Below the pieces are notes generated by a model, which was given only the letters and a program-made list of their open reading frames with translations, was not told where the DNA came from and ran no database searches. A stretch of DNA of 64,000 nucleotides from UBA668 sp041394605 (GTDB lineage Bacteria; Actinomycetota; Acidimicrobiia; Acidimicrobiales; Ilumatobacteraceae), in NCBI GenBank assembly GCA_041394605.1, contig JAWKHX010000010.1, positions 62,001-126,000 of the forward strand. The letters run 5' to 3'. The number at the start of each line of letters is the position of its first letter. The stretch's first letter is position 1. The position numbers were made by a program, and so were the translations under genes. Positions 28,767 to 37,674 of this stretch are shown piece after piece.

Positions 28767-29351
28767 CGGTTCGGTGGAGTGCGCGCTGGGCTCGCCGCCG
28801 GCCCGCAGCTCGGTCTCGATGAGCAGGGCGCGGGCCAGGTCGCCCGCCGCCGACCGGTACCGGTGGGGCAGGTCCGCCGGGTACGACATGAAGTCGCCGG
28901 TGGCCAGGTCGGTCAGCTCGCCGTCGACCTCGACCTCCACCGGCCCGGCGAGGACGTAGATGGCCTCGAACCCGGGATGCGTCCACGGCTCGCGGAACTC
29001 GGTGGCCAGCCCGACCAGCTCGACCACGTGAAACGGCGCCCCGCCGGCCAGGAGGAGGCGGCGGAGCGATTCGCCCGGCGTGGCCACCGCCGCGATCCTC
29101 GGGTCGGCGGCGCGGGCGACCACGGTGCCCGTGTCGTCGTCGCCGGCGAACAGCGCCTGCGGTGTGGTCCCCAGCGCGGTGGCGATGCGGTACAGCGACT
29201 CCATCGACGGCGTGGCCCGACCGTTCTCCACCTGGGAGAGGAACGGCTGGGACAGGCCGGACCGCTCCGCCAGCGCCACCAGGGTCAGCCCCTGCTGCTG
29301 CCGGCGTGAGCGGATCTGGCCACCGACGGGGGAAGGTGCCGCGACCGTCAC
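28764..29351 (-). CDS. XRE-family regulator with C-terminal cupin domain
   Basis: A 195-residue transcription factor. The helix-turn-helix spans about residues 12-66 (IRSRRQQQGLTLVALAERSGLSQPFLSQVENG), and the cupin sensor about 110-185, with WTHPGFEAIYVLAGPVEVEVDG and GDFMSYPADLPHRY holding the His residues. Members regulate amine, amino-acid or antibiotic genes by binding small ligands in the cupin. The GTG overlaps the stop of the LLM oxidoreductase gene, so it is co-translated with its likely target; the palindrome upstream of that gene is a candidate site. Confidence 0.88.
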   Translation of the reverse strand: MTVAAPSPVGGQIRSRRQQQGLTLVALAERSGLSQPFLSQVENGRATPSMESLYRIATALGTTPQALFAGDDDTGTVVARAADPRIAAVATPGESLRRLLLAGGAPFHVVELVGLATEFREPWTHPGFEAIYVLAGPVEVEVDGELTDLATGDFMSYPADLPHRYRSAAGDLARALLIETELRAGGEPSAHSTEP

Positions 29352-30508
29352 GAGACGAGCGGGACCACCTCGTCCATGAACCGCTGCATCTGCTCGACGG
29401 CCTTGCTGTAGGGGTCGCCGGCGAGGTGCGGGAACAGGGTGAGGTACTCGAGGCCCAGCAGGTCCTTGTACTCCTGGACCTGTGCGGCCACTTCCTCGGC
29501 CGTGCCGACGAGGATCGTCCGCTGCTTCATGGACTCCTCCAGGGTGGGGATCAGGCCGGGCTTCACCGGCTTGCCGTCCTCGCCCATGTAGCCGCGGCTC
29601 CAGCCGTACGGCCCGAGGAACTTCCAGAACTCGTCGTGGCCGTTGCGCGCCGTGCGCATGGCCTCCTCGTGGGTGTCCTCGATGCGCACGCTGACCACCA
29701 GCATCCGCTTCTCGTGGTTGCCGATGGCCCGGCCGTGGGACTGCTCGTAGACCTCGGCGTAGCGGTCCCACATCCGCTTGATGAAGGTGGGGTGCTGGTT
29801 CCAGAACACCGCGCCGTGGTCGGCCTTCGGCGTGTACTCGACGGTGGGCGGGCTGGTGGCCGCCTGCCAGATCTCGAACGGGTAGATCGGGCGGGGGACC
29901 AGGGTCAGCTCCTGCACGGTGGTGCCGCGGTCGGGGATGCCCGGGACGGGGAGCTGGAAGTACTTGCCGTTGAGGTGGAACGACTCCTGGGTGAGCGCCA
30001 TCTTGACGATCTCCATCTGCTCCTCGAAGTACTCCCGGTTCTTGGCGTCGTCGGCCGCCTGGTCGGGGTTGTCGTGGGAGCCGATGGACACGTGGAAGTC
30101 GTTGAGGTGGAGGATCTCGCGGGGCACCGTGCCACGACCGACGCCGAGGATGCCGCGCCCGCCGGACAGGTTGTGCATGGTGGCGAAGTCCTCCGCCAGG
30201 CGCAGCGGGTTCCACTGCGGGACCACGTTGAACATCGCGCCCAGGCGGATGTTCTTCGTGCGGGCGGCGATCCAGGCGGAGATGAGGATGCCGTTGGGGA
30301 TGACCTCGTAGCCCTCGTACTGGAAGTGGTGTTCGGTGGTCCAGAAGCTGTCGTACCCGGCTTCGTCGGCCGCCGAGGCGGCGTCGATGTACTTCAGGGT
30401 GGCGTCCCAGCAGGTGGCGTTGTCGTACCTGCGGTCCATCGGGTTCGGCAGGCCGGCGCCGGCATCCGGCATCTCGACCCCGCCGAAGAAGAACGCTCCG
30501 ACCTTCAT
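29348..30508 (-). CDS. LLM-class flavin-dependent oxidoreductase (luciferase-like)
   Basis: A 386-residue TIM-barrel oxidoreductase using FMN or F420. It starts MKVGAFFFGGVEMP, with family blocks FWTTEHHFQYEGYEVIPN, RLGAMFNVVPQWNPLRLAED, the segment LSGGRGILGVGRGT and the later GTAEEVAAQVQEY. The window's cofE shows that F420 is made, so F420 use is possible, but flavin monooxygenase activity fits as well. The ATG at 30508 follows AAAGGGC at ribosome-binding distance and a leader of about 35 bases. The promoter has TACGGT and an overlapping 8+8 palindrome. Confidence 0.88.
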   Translation of the reverse strand: MKVGAFFFGGVEMPDAGAGLPNPMDRRYDNATCWDATLKYIDAASAADEAGYDSFWTTEHHFQYEGYEVIPNGILISAWIAARTKNIRLGAMFNVVPQWNPLRLAEDFATMHNLSGGRGILGVGRGTVPREILHLNDFHVSIGSHDNPDQAADDAKNREYFEEQMEIVKMALTQESFHLNGKYFQLPVPGIPDRGTTVQELTLVPRPIYPFEIWQAATSPPTVEYTPKADHGAVFWNQHPTFIKRMWDRYAEVYEQSHGRAIGNHEKRMLVVSVRIEDTHEEAMRTARNGHDEFWKFLGPYGWSRGYMGEDGKPVKPGLIPTLEESMKQRTILVGTAEEVAAQVQEYKDLLGLEYLTLFPHLAGDPYSKAVEQMQRFMDEVVPLVS

Positions 30509-30543
30509 GTGCAGCCCTTTCGTCGTTCGTGACTCTGGGTGGC

Positions 30544-30574
30544 ACCGTAGCACGATATTGATGTCGTCAATATC
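30544..30574 (-). promoter_or_regulatory. LLM/XRE operon promoter with 8+5+8 palindromic operator
   Basis: On the minus strand a TTGACG-like -35 (30570-30565) and TACGGT -10 (30549-30544) flank GATATTGA-N5-TCAATATC (30554-30574), a perfect inverted repeat that is AT-rich in a GC-rich genome. The position across -35 and spacer suits a repressor. The XRE-cupin regulator encoded in the same operon is the obvious candidate. Confidence 0.65.
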
Positions 30575-30660
30575 ACTGCCGCGTGAACGTGGGGTGCGGC
30601 CCGGCGGCTCGCCGGGCCGTCGCCGGACACAGATATCTCGGTGTGCCCTCGTTCTCGTCA

Positions 30661-30844
30661 GTTCGATTTCGATTTCGCCCCTCGGCTCCGTCGTGGACGG
30701 ATCGCCGTCGCCGTGGTTGGCCGCTCAAGGCCATGGTCGGTTCGTGGCCGGCCCGTCGCCGGTCAACGGTCAGGTCGACGTGCACGCTGCTGATTCGACG
30801 CCGGTGACGTCGGGCTGGTGGCGCCACCCGAATCGAAATCGAAC
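30661..30844. repeat. 14-bp perfect inverted repeat bounding a 184-base segment
   Basis: GTTCGATTTCGATT (30661-30674) and its exact complement AATCGAAATCGAAC (30831-30844). No flanking direct repeat is seen, so a mobile-element origin is unproven. Confidence 0.55.
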
Positions 30845-30869
30845 AGAGTTGAACCGAGGGAGCCGCGCC

Positions 30870-30923
30870 GGGGGAGGGGGAGTGAGGGAGAGAGAGGGAG
30901 AGAGGGGGAGAGGGGGAGAGGGA
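30870..30923. repeat. 54-base purine-only tract (one T)
   Basis: GGGAGA-type repeats with a single pyrimidine at 30883. Minus-strand RNA from the MFS gene would be a C/U-rich, almost G-free stretch, as in Rho loading sites. Confidence 0.65.
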
Positions 30924-30962
30924 CAGCGCAACGTCGAGCGGGTGGCCCACGGAGCGGGCCGG

Positions 30963-32120
30963 TCAGGCCGGGCGACGCTGGGTGAGGACCGCCACCACGC
31001 ACAACGCCGGCACCACCAGCATCCCGTACTGCAGACCGACCACGTCGGCCAGCACGCCGAGCGCCAGTGGCCCGGCGGTGACGGCGACCCCGGAGGCCAG
31101 CGCGCAGAACGCCCCCATCGACACCGAGTCCTGACGGTGGCCGACGGCGCTGTAGAAGCGGTCGACGGTCAGCGGGTACAGCGGCGCGGCGCCGAAGCCG
31201 ATCAGCGCCAGCCCGGCGACCCGCACGGCCAGGCCGGGCCCGGTGACCATCAGCACGGCGCCGAGGGCGGTGACCACGTACCCGAGGGGCAGCGTCCACC
31301 GCTCGCTGCGACGGAGGAACGCCGGCACGGCCAGACGGGACACGAACATCATCACGCCGAAGACGCAGGAGAGGGCTGGTGCCGCCCCGTCCGACGCGCC
31401 GCCGACCTCGTGCAGGTAGACCACCGCCCACACGCCCGGCGTGAAGTCGACGAGGGCGGCGTTGATCAGGTGCAGCCAGGGGTGGAGCACCTCGCGGTCG
31501 AGGAAGCCGGCGATGCGGAACCGGCCGTGGCGCTCGCCCGCCGGCAGGACCGCCCGCCGGCCCACCGCCACCAGGGCGACGAGGCACACGACGGTGAGGC
31601 CGAGGTAGGGGATCCGCCACGACCAGCCGGTCGCGATCGCGGCACCGATCAGCAGGGCGAAGGCCACGCCGACCGCACCGGGCACGGCGTTGACGGCGGC
31701 GAACGCGGCCGCCCGATGCTCGCCGTGGTGGTCGCTGATGATGCCGGGCATCAGCATCACCAGCAGGGCCCCACCGAGGCCGCTCATCACGGTGCCGGCC
31801 AGGGTGACCGGCCACGCCGGACCGAGGACGAACACCGTGACGCCCACACCGACCAGCGAGACGGCGATGATCGTCGCCGTGCGCCGGCCCACGCGGTCAA
31901 TGGCCCGCACGCCGAACGCGCCGCTGACCAGCAGCCCGATGCCGAACGTGCTGCCGTGCAGGGCGGCCACCACCCCGGAGAGGTGGAACTGCTCGCGCAG
32001 CTCCCCGAGGACCACGCCGATGCTGAGGGCGCAGACCAGCACCGCATAGCCGACCGCCGAGGCGTAGGTCAGGCGGTCCCAACGGAAGCGGGAGGGAGCG
32101 ACCTCGGGTGCGGTGAGCAT
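30963..32120 (-). CDS. Major facilitator superfamily transporter
   Basis: A 385-residue integral membrane protein with about 12 hydrophobic helices. The MFS loop 2-3 motif appears as GAFGVRAIDRVGRRTA, and a charged central loop includes VLPAGERHGRFRIAGFLDREV. No substrate can be named. The ATG is chosen where the first helix begins soon after (FRWDRLTYASAVGYAVLVC). It follows the OsmC-like gene by 49 bases and may be the last gene of that minus-strand run; a C-rich RNA tract lies after its stop. Confidence 0.82.
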   Translation of the reverse strand: MLTAPEVAPSRFRWDRLTYASAVGYAVLVCALSIGVVLGELREQFHLSGVVAALHGSTFGIGLLVSGAFGVRAIDRVGRRTATIIAVSLVGVGVTVFVLGPAWPVTLAGTVMSGLGGALLVMLMPGIISDHHGEHRAAAFAAVNAVPGAVGVAFALLIGAAIATGWSWRIPYLGLTVVCLVALVAVGRRAVLPAGERHGRFRIAGFLDREVLHPWLHLINAALVDFTPGVWAVVYLHEVGGASDGAAPALSCVFGVMMFVSRLAVPAFLRRSERWTLPLGYVVTALGAVLMVTGPGLAVRVAGLALIGFGAAPLYPLTVDRFYSAVGHRQDSVSMGAFCALASGVAVTAGPLALGVLADVVGLQYGMLVVPALCVVAVLTQRRPA

Positions 32121-32169
32121 CGGTTCGAGTTTCGCAGCGGGCGGCGACGTTGCCACGGTGGATTTCGAC

Positions 32170-32596
32170 TCAGTCGGCGAGGCGGCTGTCCACCCGGGTG
32201 CCGGCTTCGATGGTGCGGCTGACGGTGCACAGGCGGTCGTGCGAGCGCGTGATGGCGTCCGGCAGGCGGCAGCGGCGCGGCCCTGCCGGCCTCGTCGTCG
32301 GGGAACGTCACCCGGAACGTCACGGTGAGGTCGGTCATCCGGTGACCGGTGTCGTCGCTGAGCTTCTCGCCGGCGCCCTCGACCTCGAACTGCAGCGGCT
32401 CGGACCGCTTGGTGGTGATGATCCAGTCCACGTCGATCGCCGTGCACCCCGCCATCGCTGCCAGCATCAGTTGGACGGGCGTGAACGTGGCGGCCGGGTC
32501 GTCGCCGAACTCCAGCGTGGCGCCCTCGCCGTTGGTGGCCCGGTACCGGCCGCGACGGACGCGCTCGATGCGGACGGAACGGTGGGTGTCGCTCAC
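32170..32596 (-). CDS. OsmC-family protein, frame interrupted by an indel
   Basis: About 142 residues when repaired. OsmC/Ohr-type proteins reduce organic hydroperoxides with paired cysteines. The N-terminal part (FGDDPAATFTPVQLMLAAMAGCTAIDVDWI) has the first redox Cys. The C-terminal part, in another frame, reads LPDAITRSHDRLCTVSRTIEAGTRVDSRLAD, with the second Cys. The junction is near 32269 (one extra or two missing bases). Both cysteines in their expected context show that the gene was functional until recently, or that the sequence has an error. The GTG overlaps the helicase stop (GTGA). Confidence 0.8.
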
Positions 32597-34554
32597 CACT
32601 TGCCTCCCTTGCCACGGTTGGGCCGGTCGCCCCCACGGCCGGGCCGGTCGCCGCCGCGGGTGGGGCGCTCGGTCCAACCCGGTCGGTCGGTGCGCGGCCC
32701 GCGGTCGTCGCGGTCGCCGTAGGACGTCCGCCGCTGGCCGCGGTGGCCCTGCTTGGCCGGCCGGTCGCCGCCGTTGTCCGTGTAGCGGCGCACCGTGGGC
32801 GTGCGGCCGCGGATCATCGTGTTGCGCAAGGCATCGATGACGCCGTCGGCGCGGTCCTCCGGCACGCCGACCACGGCGTACAGGTCGGTGATGCGGATCG
32901 GCCCGATCTGGCGACCCTCGAGATCCGTCTCGTTGGCAATCGCGCCCACCAGGTCGCCGGGGCGAAGGCCAGCCTTGCGGCCGATGCCCACATACACGAA
33001 CCCGGTGTCGCCCTGGTCGGCCGGGCTGCGGTTGCCGCGGTCGTCGCGGGTCATCCGATCCGAGCGGGTGCCGCGATCCGGCCGGTCGCCACGGTCCTCG
33101 CGCTCCCGCCGCTGCATGCGCTCCGAGAGGTCGGGGATCTCGTTCTCGTCGGTGGTGTTGCCGGCAGCCTCGTGGAACAGGCGGATGGCGGCCAGCGCGA
33201 TCTCGCGCAGGTCGGCGTCGCCCTTCAGCGCGTGCAGCACCGGCTCGTACTCGTGCAGGTCGTCGGCCGCCAGGGCCTCGCGCACCGACGTGACCGTCTG
33301 GTCCAGTTGAGCGGCGCGCAGATCGGCGATGGTCGGCACCTTCTCGATGGCGATGGTCTGCTTGGTGAGCTGCTCGATGTTGCGCAGCAGGCGCTGCTCG
33401 CGGGGCTCGGCCAGCGTGATGGCCACACCCTCGCGGCCGGCCCGGCCGACGCGGCCGATGCGGTGCACGTAGCTCTCCGGCGCCGACGGCACGTCGTAGT
33501 TGACCACGTGCGTGAGGGTGTCCACGTCCAGCCCTCGTGCGGCCACGTCGGTGGCCACCAGCAGGTCGGCGGTGCCATCGCGCAGGCGGCCCATCACTCG
33601 GTCGCGTTGGGCCTGGTCCATGCCGCCGTGCAGCGCCTCGGCGCGGTAGCCGCGGGCGTTCATCGTCTCGGTCAGCTGGTCCACCTCGGTGCGGGTGCGG
33701 CAGAACACCAGCGCACCACCGGGAGCCTCGATGTCCAGCACCCGGCCGAGCGCCGCCGGCTTGTGCACCCGCGGCACCACGAACGCCACCTGGCGGACCT
33801 TGCCCATGCTGGCCTTCGTGTCGCCCTTGGTGACGTTGATGCGCACCGGGTCGGTGAGGTGCTTCTTGGCGATGGCCGTGATGCGCGGCGGCATCGTGGC
33901 GGAGAACATCACCGTCTGCCGGCCGGGGGACAGCACGTCGGTGTCGGCGTTCTCGATCGCGTCGAGGATCGTCTCGATGTCTTCGGCGAACCCCATGTCC
34001 AGCATCTCGTCGGCCTCGTCGAGCACGACCATGCGGATCCCGCCGAGCGGCAGCGAGCCGCGGCCGATGTGGTCCAGCACGCGACCCGGCGTGCCCACCA
34101 CGATGTGCACCCCGCGGTCCAGTGCCTGCAGCTGCTTGTAGATCGGCTGCCCGCCGTAGACCGGGGTGCTGGCGGCACCGAGGCGGCGGCCGTAGCGGAA
34201 CAGTGCCTCGTTCACCTGCATGGCCAGCTCGCGGGTGGGTACGAGCACGAGCGCCAGCGGGGCGCCGGGCCGGCCCTCCACCAGTTGCAGGGCGGGGAGG
34301 GCGAACGCCGCCGTCTTGCCGGTGCCGGTGGCCGCCTGGCCCACCAGGTCGTGCCCGGCCAGCAGGTGGGGGATGGTCTCGCGCTGGATCGGCGTGGGCT
34401 CTTCGTAGCCCAGCTCGTCGAGCGCCAGGAGCAACTCCTCGCGCAGCCCGAGATCGGCGAATCCTGCCGTCTCCTGCTCGACGTCGCCGTCGTTCTCGAT
34501 GTCCACGGGGATCACTTCCGTCCACTGCTCGCCGCCGGGCGTTCCGGGGGTCAC
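32593..34554 (-). CDS. deaD: DEAD-box RNA helicase (DeaD/CsdA type)
   Basis: A 653-residue ATP-dependent RNA helicase for ribosome assembly and mRNA turnover, often cold-induced. In order: Q motif YEEPTPIQ, motif I ATGTGKT, PTRELA, GTPGRV, DEAD, SAT, ATDVAARGLD and HRIGRVGRAG. A DbpA-type RNA-binding domain (VYVGIGRKAGLRPGDLVGAIAN) is followed by a tail rich in Arg, Gly and Asp that should bind RNA. It starts at a GTG 13 bases after the upstream fusion gene; the exact start is uncertain because other GTG codons follow within 15 residues. Confidence 0.93.
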   Translation of the reverse strand: MTPGTPGGEQWTEVIPVDIENDGDVEQETAGFADLGLREELLLALDELGYEEPTPIQRETIPHLLAGHDLVGQAATGTGKTAAFALPALQLVEGRPGAPLALVLVPTRELAMQVNEALFRYGRRLGAASTPVYGGQPIYKQLQALDRGVHIVVGTPGRVLDHIGRGSLPLGGIRMVVLDEADEMLDMGFAEDIETILDAIENADTDVLSPGRQTVMFSATMPPRITAIAKKHLTDPVRINVTKGDTKASMGKVRQVAFVVPRVHKPAALGRVLDIEAPGGALVFCRTRTEVDQLTETMNARGYRAEALHGGMDQAQRDRVMGRLRDGTADLLVATDVAARGLDVDTLTHVVNYDVPSAPESYVHRIGRVGRAGREGVAITLAEPREQRLLRNIEQLTKQTIAIEKVPTIADLRAAQLDQTVTSVREALAADDLHEYEPVLHALKGDADLREIALAAIRLFHEAAGNTTDENEIPDLSERMQRREREDRGDRPDRGTRSDRMTRDDRGNRSPADQGDTGFVYVGIGRKAGLRPGDLVGAIANETDLEGRQIGPIRITDLYAVVGVPEDRADGVIDALRNTMIRGRTPTVRRYTDNGGDRPAKQGHRGQRRTSYGDRDDRGPRTDRPGWTERPTRGGDRPGRGGDRPNRGKGGKW

Positions 34555-34567
34555 TCAACGATAGAGG

Positions 34568-37500
34568 TCAGCGGGTGGCGCACCTCGTGAGGGCGTCGTG
34601 CAAGGCGTCACACAGCAGGTCGGCATGGTCCCGCCCGAACACGATCGGCGGCTTGATCTTCAGCACATTGTCGGCCGGCCCGTCGGTGGAGACGAGCACG
34701 CCGTGGTCGCGGGCGTGGTTGGCCACGTCGGCCGCCAGGGCGGTGGCCGGTGCCTTCGTCGCCCGGTCGGTCACGAGGTCGACGCCCACGTACAAGCCCG
34801 GGCCGCGCACGTCGCCGATCGCGTCGTGCTCGGCGGCCAGCGCCCGCAGGCGACCGGTGAGATGGGCGCCGGTGTGGAGCGCGTTGGCCACCAGCCCCTC
34901 CGCTTCGATCACGTCCAGCACCGCCATGCCCGCCGCACAGCTGACCGGGTTGCCGCCAAAGGTGTTGAACCACTCCATCCCGTTGGCGAACGCCGCGGCG
35001 AGTGCCGGCGTGGTGACCACGGCGCCGAGCGGATGGCCGTTGCCGATCGGCTTGCCCAGGGTGACGATGTCGGGCACCACGCCCGAGCCCTCCAGTTGGG
35101 ACTGGAAGGCCCACAGGTGGGTGCCGACCCTGCCGAAGCCGACCTGCACCTCGTCGGCGATGGTGACCGCGCCCGCAGCGTTCGCGGCACGGAACGCCGC
35201 CGCCAGGTAGCCGTCGGGGAACGCCACCTGGCCACCGCACCCGCTGATGCTCTCGGCCAGGAAGGCGGCGGCGCCGCTGTGCTCCGCGACCGCCCGCTCG
35301 CAGGCCGCCGCGACCGAGGTGGCGTAGGCCGGGCCATCGGCGCCGTGCGCGCCGCGGTAGGGGTCGGGCAGGTCGGCGAGGTGGGTGTGCGCCGGGCGGC
35401 CGGCGCCGCCCTTGCGGTTGAACTTGTATGCGCTGACGTCCACCAGCGCGGCCGTGTTGCCGTGGTACCCCCAGTCCAGCGCCACCACGTCACGCCGACC
35501 GGTGGCCGTGCGGGCGATCCGCAGCGCCAGCTCGTTGGCCTCGCTGCCGGAGTTGGTGAGGAACACCACGCTGAGCGGGTCGGGGAAGAGGGCCGCCAGC
35601 CGCTCCGCGTAGTCGAGGATCGTCCGGTGCAGGTAGCGGGTGTTGGTGTTCAGCACGGCCGCCTGGCGGGCGATGGCCTCGACCACGTGCGGGTGGGCAT
35701 GGCCGACGTGGGCGACGTTGTTCACGCAGTCGAGGAAGCCGCGGCCGGTGTGGTCGTACAGCCAGACGCCGTCGCCGCGCACGATGCTGAGCGGGCGTCG
35801 GTAGCTGACCGAGAGGGATGGCCCGAGGTCGGCGCGCCGGCGGGCGGCGAGCACGTCGGGGGTGTCGGCAGCTCGGTCCTCCCACGTCTCCGGCGCCAGC
35901 CGCAGCAGCAGGTCCGCGTTGGGGACGATGCTGCGCCAGACGTGCATGCGGCTGGGCTCGCCGGCGCCCTCGAAGTTGCCGTCGGGTTGTGCGTCGGCCT
36001 CGCCCCAGCGCTCCAGCAGCAGCGTGGTCATCACTTGCAGGTGCGTGTGTGGTGCCCAGCCACCGTTCACGGTGTGGTCGCCCACGAACCCCACGACATC
36101 CCCGGGGGCGACCTGCTGCCCCGGGCGGACCGTGGTCAACGTGGCGCGGGACAGGTGGCCGTACAGCACCCAGAAGGGAGTGCCGGTGGGCGTCTCGTGG
36201 CGGAGGATCACCGTCGGGCCGTAGTCGTAGGCCGCGGCGTTGTCCACCACGGTCTCCACCGTGCCGGGCAGCATCGCCCGCACCGGGGTGTTCACGTCGA
36301 CGAACAGGTCGATGCCGGTGTGGACGGAGCGCGGCTCGGGGGCGTCGGTGGTGAACTGCTCGCCGGCATAGCAGGCGCGGTCCTCGTCGTAGCGGCCGAG
36401 GGCCACGACGGCGTCGGCCGCAGCCATCTCGCCGCGGATCCACTCCCATGCCGCCACAGGGTCGGTGATCGCCGTGAGCGGGGCGTCGCCGGCGAGGCTG
36501 ACCACCACCCGCGCGGCGGTGCGCAGGTCGAACGGCAACGGGCCGGCCGGGCAGCAGGCGGCGGTGTCGCCCAGCCACGCCGTGATCTCCGGCTGTTGCG
36601 GCACCGGTGGCAGCCCGGCGGCGGCACGGGCGCAGGCCCGCAGGAACTCGGGCTTGGTCGCCGTGATCCGCCGCAGCAGGCGCAGGGCCGGCGCCTGCGA
36701 CACGAGGAGGTAGCCGTTGTCGGGGAACTGGCGGCTGCGGTGCGAGGACACCGCGACGCTGACGGCCAGGCGGGTGGCCACCAACTCCCACAGCACGTGC
36801 AGTTCGCCCTCGGTGAGGGGGAATTCGGCGGTGTACCCGGCGATCACCTCCGTGGCGGCGGCCACCACGTCCGTCACGTCCAGCAGCGCGTATGCCAGCG
36901 TGACGGCCAGTTCGTTCACCTGGCGGGCCCAGGCCATGTCGCCGAAGTCGATCAGGCCGCTGACGGCGCCGCCGTCCACGAGCACGTTCCAGTCGTTGGC
37001 GTCACCGTGCACGACGGCCGCCCGCAGCCCGGCCAGGCGCGGCACCACCTCCCGCCGGTGGCGGGCGAACACGCCGGCCACCATGGCCCGGTCGGCCTCG
37101 TCGGCGATGTCCGCCACCCAGGGCTCCACCGCGGCCGCGTCGTCCAGGTTCCACAGGAAGCCGGGCCGGTGCGCGGCCGGGTGCCCGAACCCCTGCAGTG
37201 CGGCGGACACCCGGCCCATGAACGAGCCCAACGAGCGGCGCAGGGCGGGCGTGTGCGTGGCCTCGGCGTATGGCGTGCCGTCCAGCCAGGTGACGGCTCG
37301 CAGCAGGTGGCCGTCGAACTGCACCACCCCGGGCTCCACGAGGCGGGGCAGCGGCAGGTCGGGTGCCACCGCGGCCAGGTGTCGGAGCGCGGCCGACTGC
37401 AGGTCCAGCGTCGCTGCATCCTCCGCGGCATGGGCCACCTTCACCACGTGCCCGCCGATGCGCAGGTTCTGGTCCCGCTCGCTCGCCAGCCCGGTGACCT

Positions 37501-37588
37501 CGCCGGTGACCCCGAAGGTGTCGGCCGCGAGCGCGGCAATCCGCTCCGGCGGAAGTGAGGGCGGCGGTGAGTCGAACACGGTGCTCAT
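34568..37588 (-). CDS. Aminoglycoside-phosphotransferase-like / M23 peptidase-like / class III aminotransferase fusion
   Basis: A 1006-residue protein with three domains. Residues about 25-330 form a kinase of the APH/choline-kinase fold, with the catalytic loop VVHGDANDWNVLVDGG and metal motif LIDFGDMAWAR. Residues about 470-590 match M23/LytM-type folds (HTGIDLFVDVNTPVRAM, GDHTVNGGWAPHTHLQV). Residues about 620-1006 are a class III aminotransferase (TIADEVQVGFGR, PLP Lys in TLGKPIGNGHPLGAV). There is no signal peptide, so the M23-like part is probably structural or acts on small molecules. The architecture is known in other bacteria; related single-domain enzymes act on phosphorylated amino alcohols such as ethanolamine phosphate or phosphohydroxylysine. 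Confidence 0.87.
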   Translation of the reverse strand: MSTVFDSPPPSLPPERIAALAADTFGVTGEVTGLASERDQNLRIGGHVVKVAHAAEDAATLDLQSAALRHLAAVAPDLPLPRLVEPGVVQFDGHLLRAVTWLDGTPYAEATHTPALRRSLGSFMGRVSAALQGFGHPAAHRPGFLWNLDDAAAVEPWVADIADEADRAMVAGVFARHRREVVPRLAGLRAAVVHGDANDWNVLVDGGAVSGLIDFGDMAWARQVNELAVTLAYALLDVTDVVAAATEVIAGYTAEFPLTEGELHVLWELVATRLAVSVAVSSHRSRQFPDNGYLLVSQAPALRLLRRITATKPEFLRACARAAAGLPPVPQQPEITAWLGDTAACCPAGPLPFDLRTAARVVVSLAGDAPLTAITDPVAAWEWIRGEMAAADAVVALGRYDEDRACYAGEQFTTDAPEPRSVHTGIDLFVDVNTPVRAMLPGTVETVVDNAAAYDYGPTVILRHETPTGTPFWVLYGHLSRATLTTVRPGQQVAPGDVVGFVGDHTVNGGWAPHTHLQVMTTLLLERWGEADAQPDGNFEGAGEPSRMHVWRSIVPNADLLLRLAPETWEDRAADTPDVLAARRRADLGPSLSVSYRRPLSIVRGDGVWLYDHTGRGFLDCVNNVAHVGHAHPHVVEAIARQAAVLNTNTRYLHRTILDYAERLAALFPDPLSVVFLTNSGSEANELALRIARTATGRRDVVALDWGYHGNTAALVDVSAYKFNRKGGAGRPAHTHLADLPDPYRGAHGADGPAYATSVAAACERAVAEHSGAAAFLAESISGCGGQVAFPDGYLAAAFRAANAAGAVTIADEVQVGFGRVGTHLWAFQSQLEGSGVVPDIVTLGKPIGNGHPLGAVVTTPALAAAFANGMEWFNTFGGNPVSCAAGMAVLDVIEAEGLVANALHTGAHLTGRLRALAAEHDAIGDVRGPGLYVGVDLVTDRATKAPATALAADVANHARDHGVLVSTDGPADNVLKIKPPIVFGRDHADLLCDALHDALTRCATR

Positions 37589-37617
37589 GACCCCGCCGAC
37601 GCTACGCCCTCCCCGAA

Positions 37618-37664
37618 CTTGTCGCGGCCCTGACCGGAGGATTCCGTGGTCGGGCCGCGACAAG
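37618..37664. promoter_or_regulatory. 13-bp perfect inverted repeat between divergent genes
   Basis: CTTGTCGCGGCCC (37618-37630) and GGGCCGCGACAAG (37652-37664), with a further GACC/GGTC pair inside. It ends 10 bases before the -10 box TAGGGT of the ketoacyl synthase gene, over its -35 region. It lies between divergent starts, so an operator is more likely than a terminator. Confidence 0.6.
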
Positions 37665-37674
37665 GTGGGGTGAG

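Larger units (their letters stand above)
30575..30962. other. 388-base intergenic region without a credible gene
   Basis: It lies between the LLM promoter and the MFS 3' end. It holds a hairpin near 30602 (CCCGGCGGC/GCCGGG), a perfect 14-bp inverted repeat 156 bases apart, and a 54-base purine tract. Open frames through it have no start signals or recognisable protein. Confidence 0.6.

Noticed and set aside
34568..37588. The three-domain fusion as an assembly chimera
   Set aside because: The frame is open without interruption for 3 kb, linkers are smooth, and the same order is known in other bacteria.
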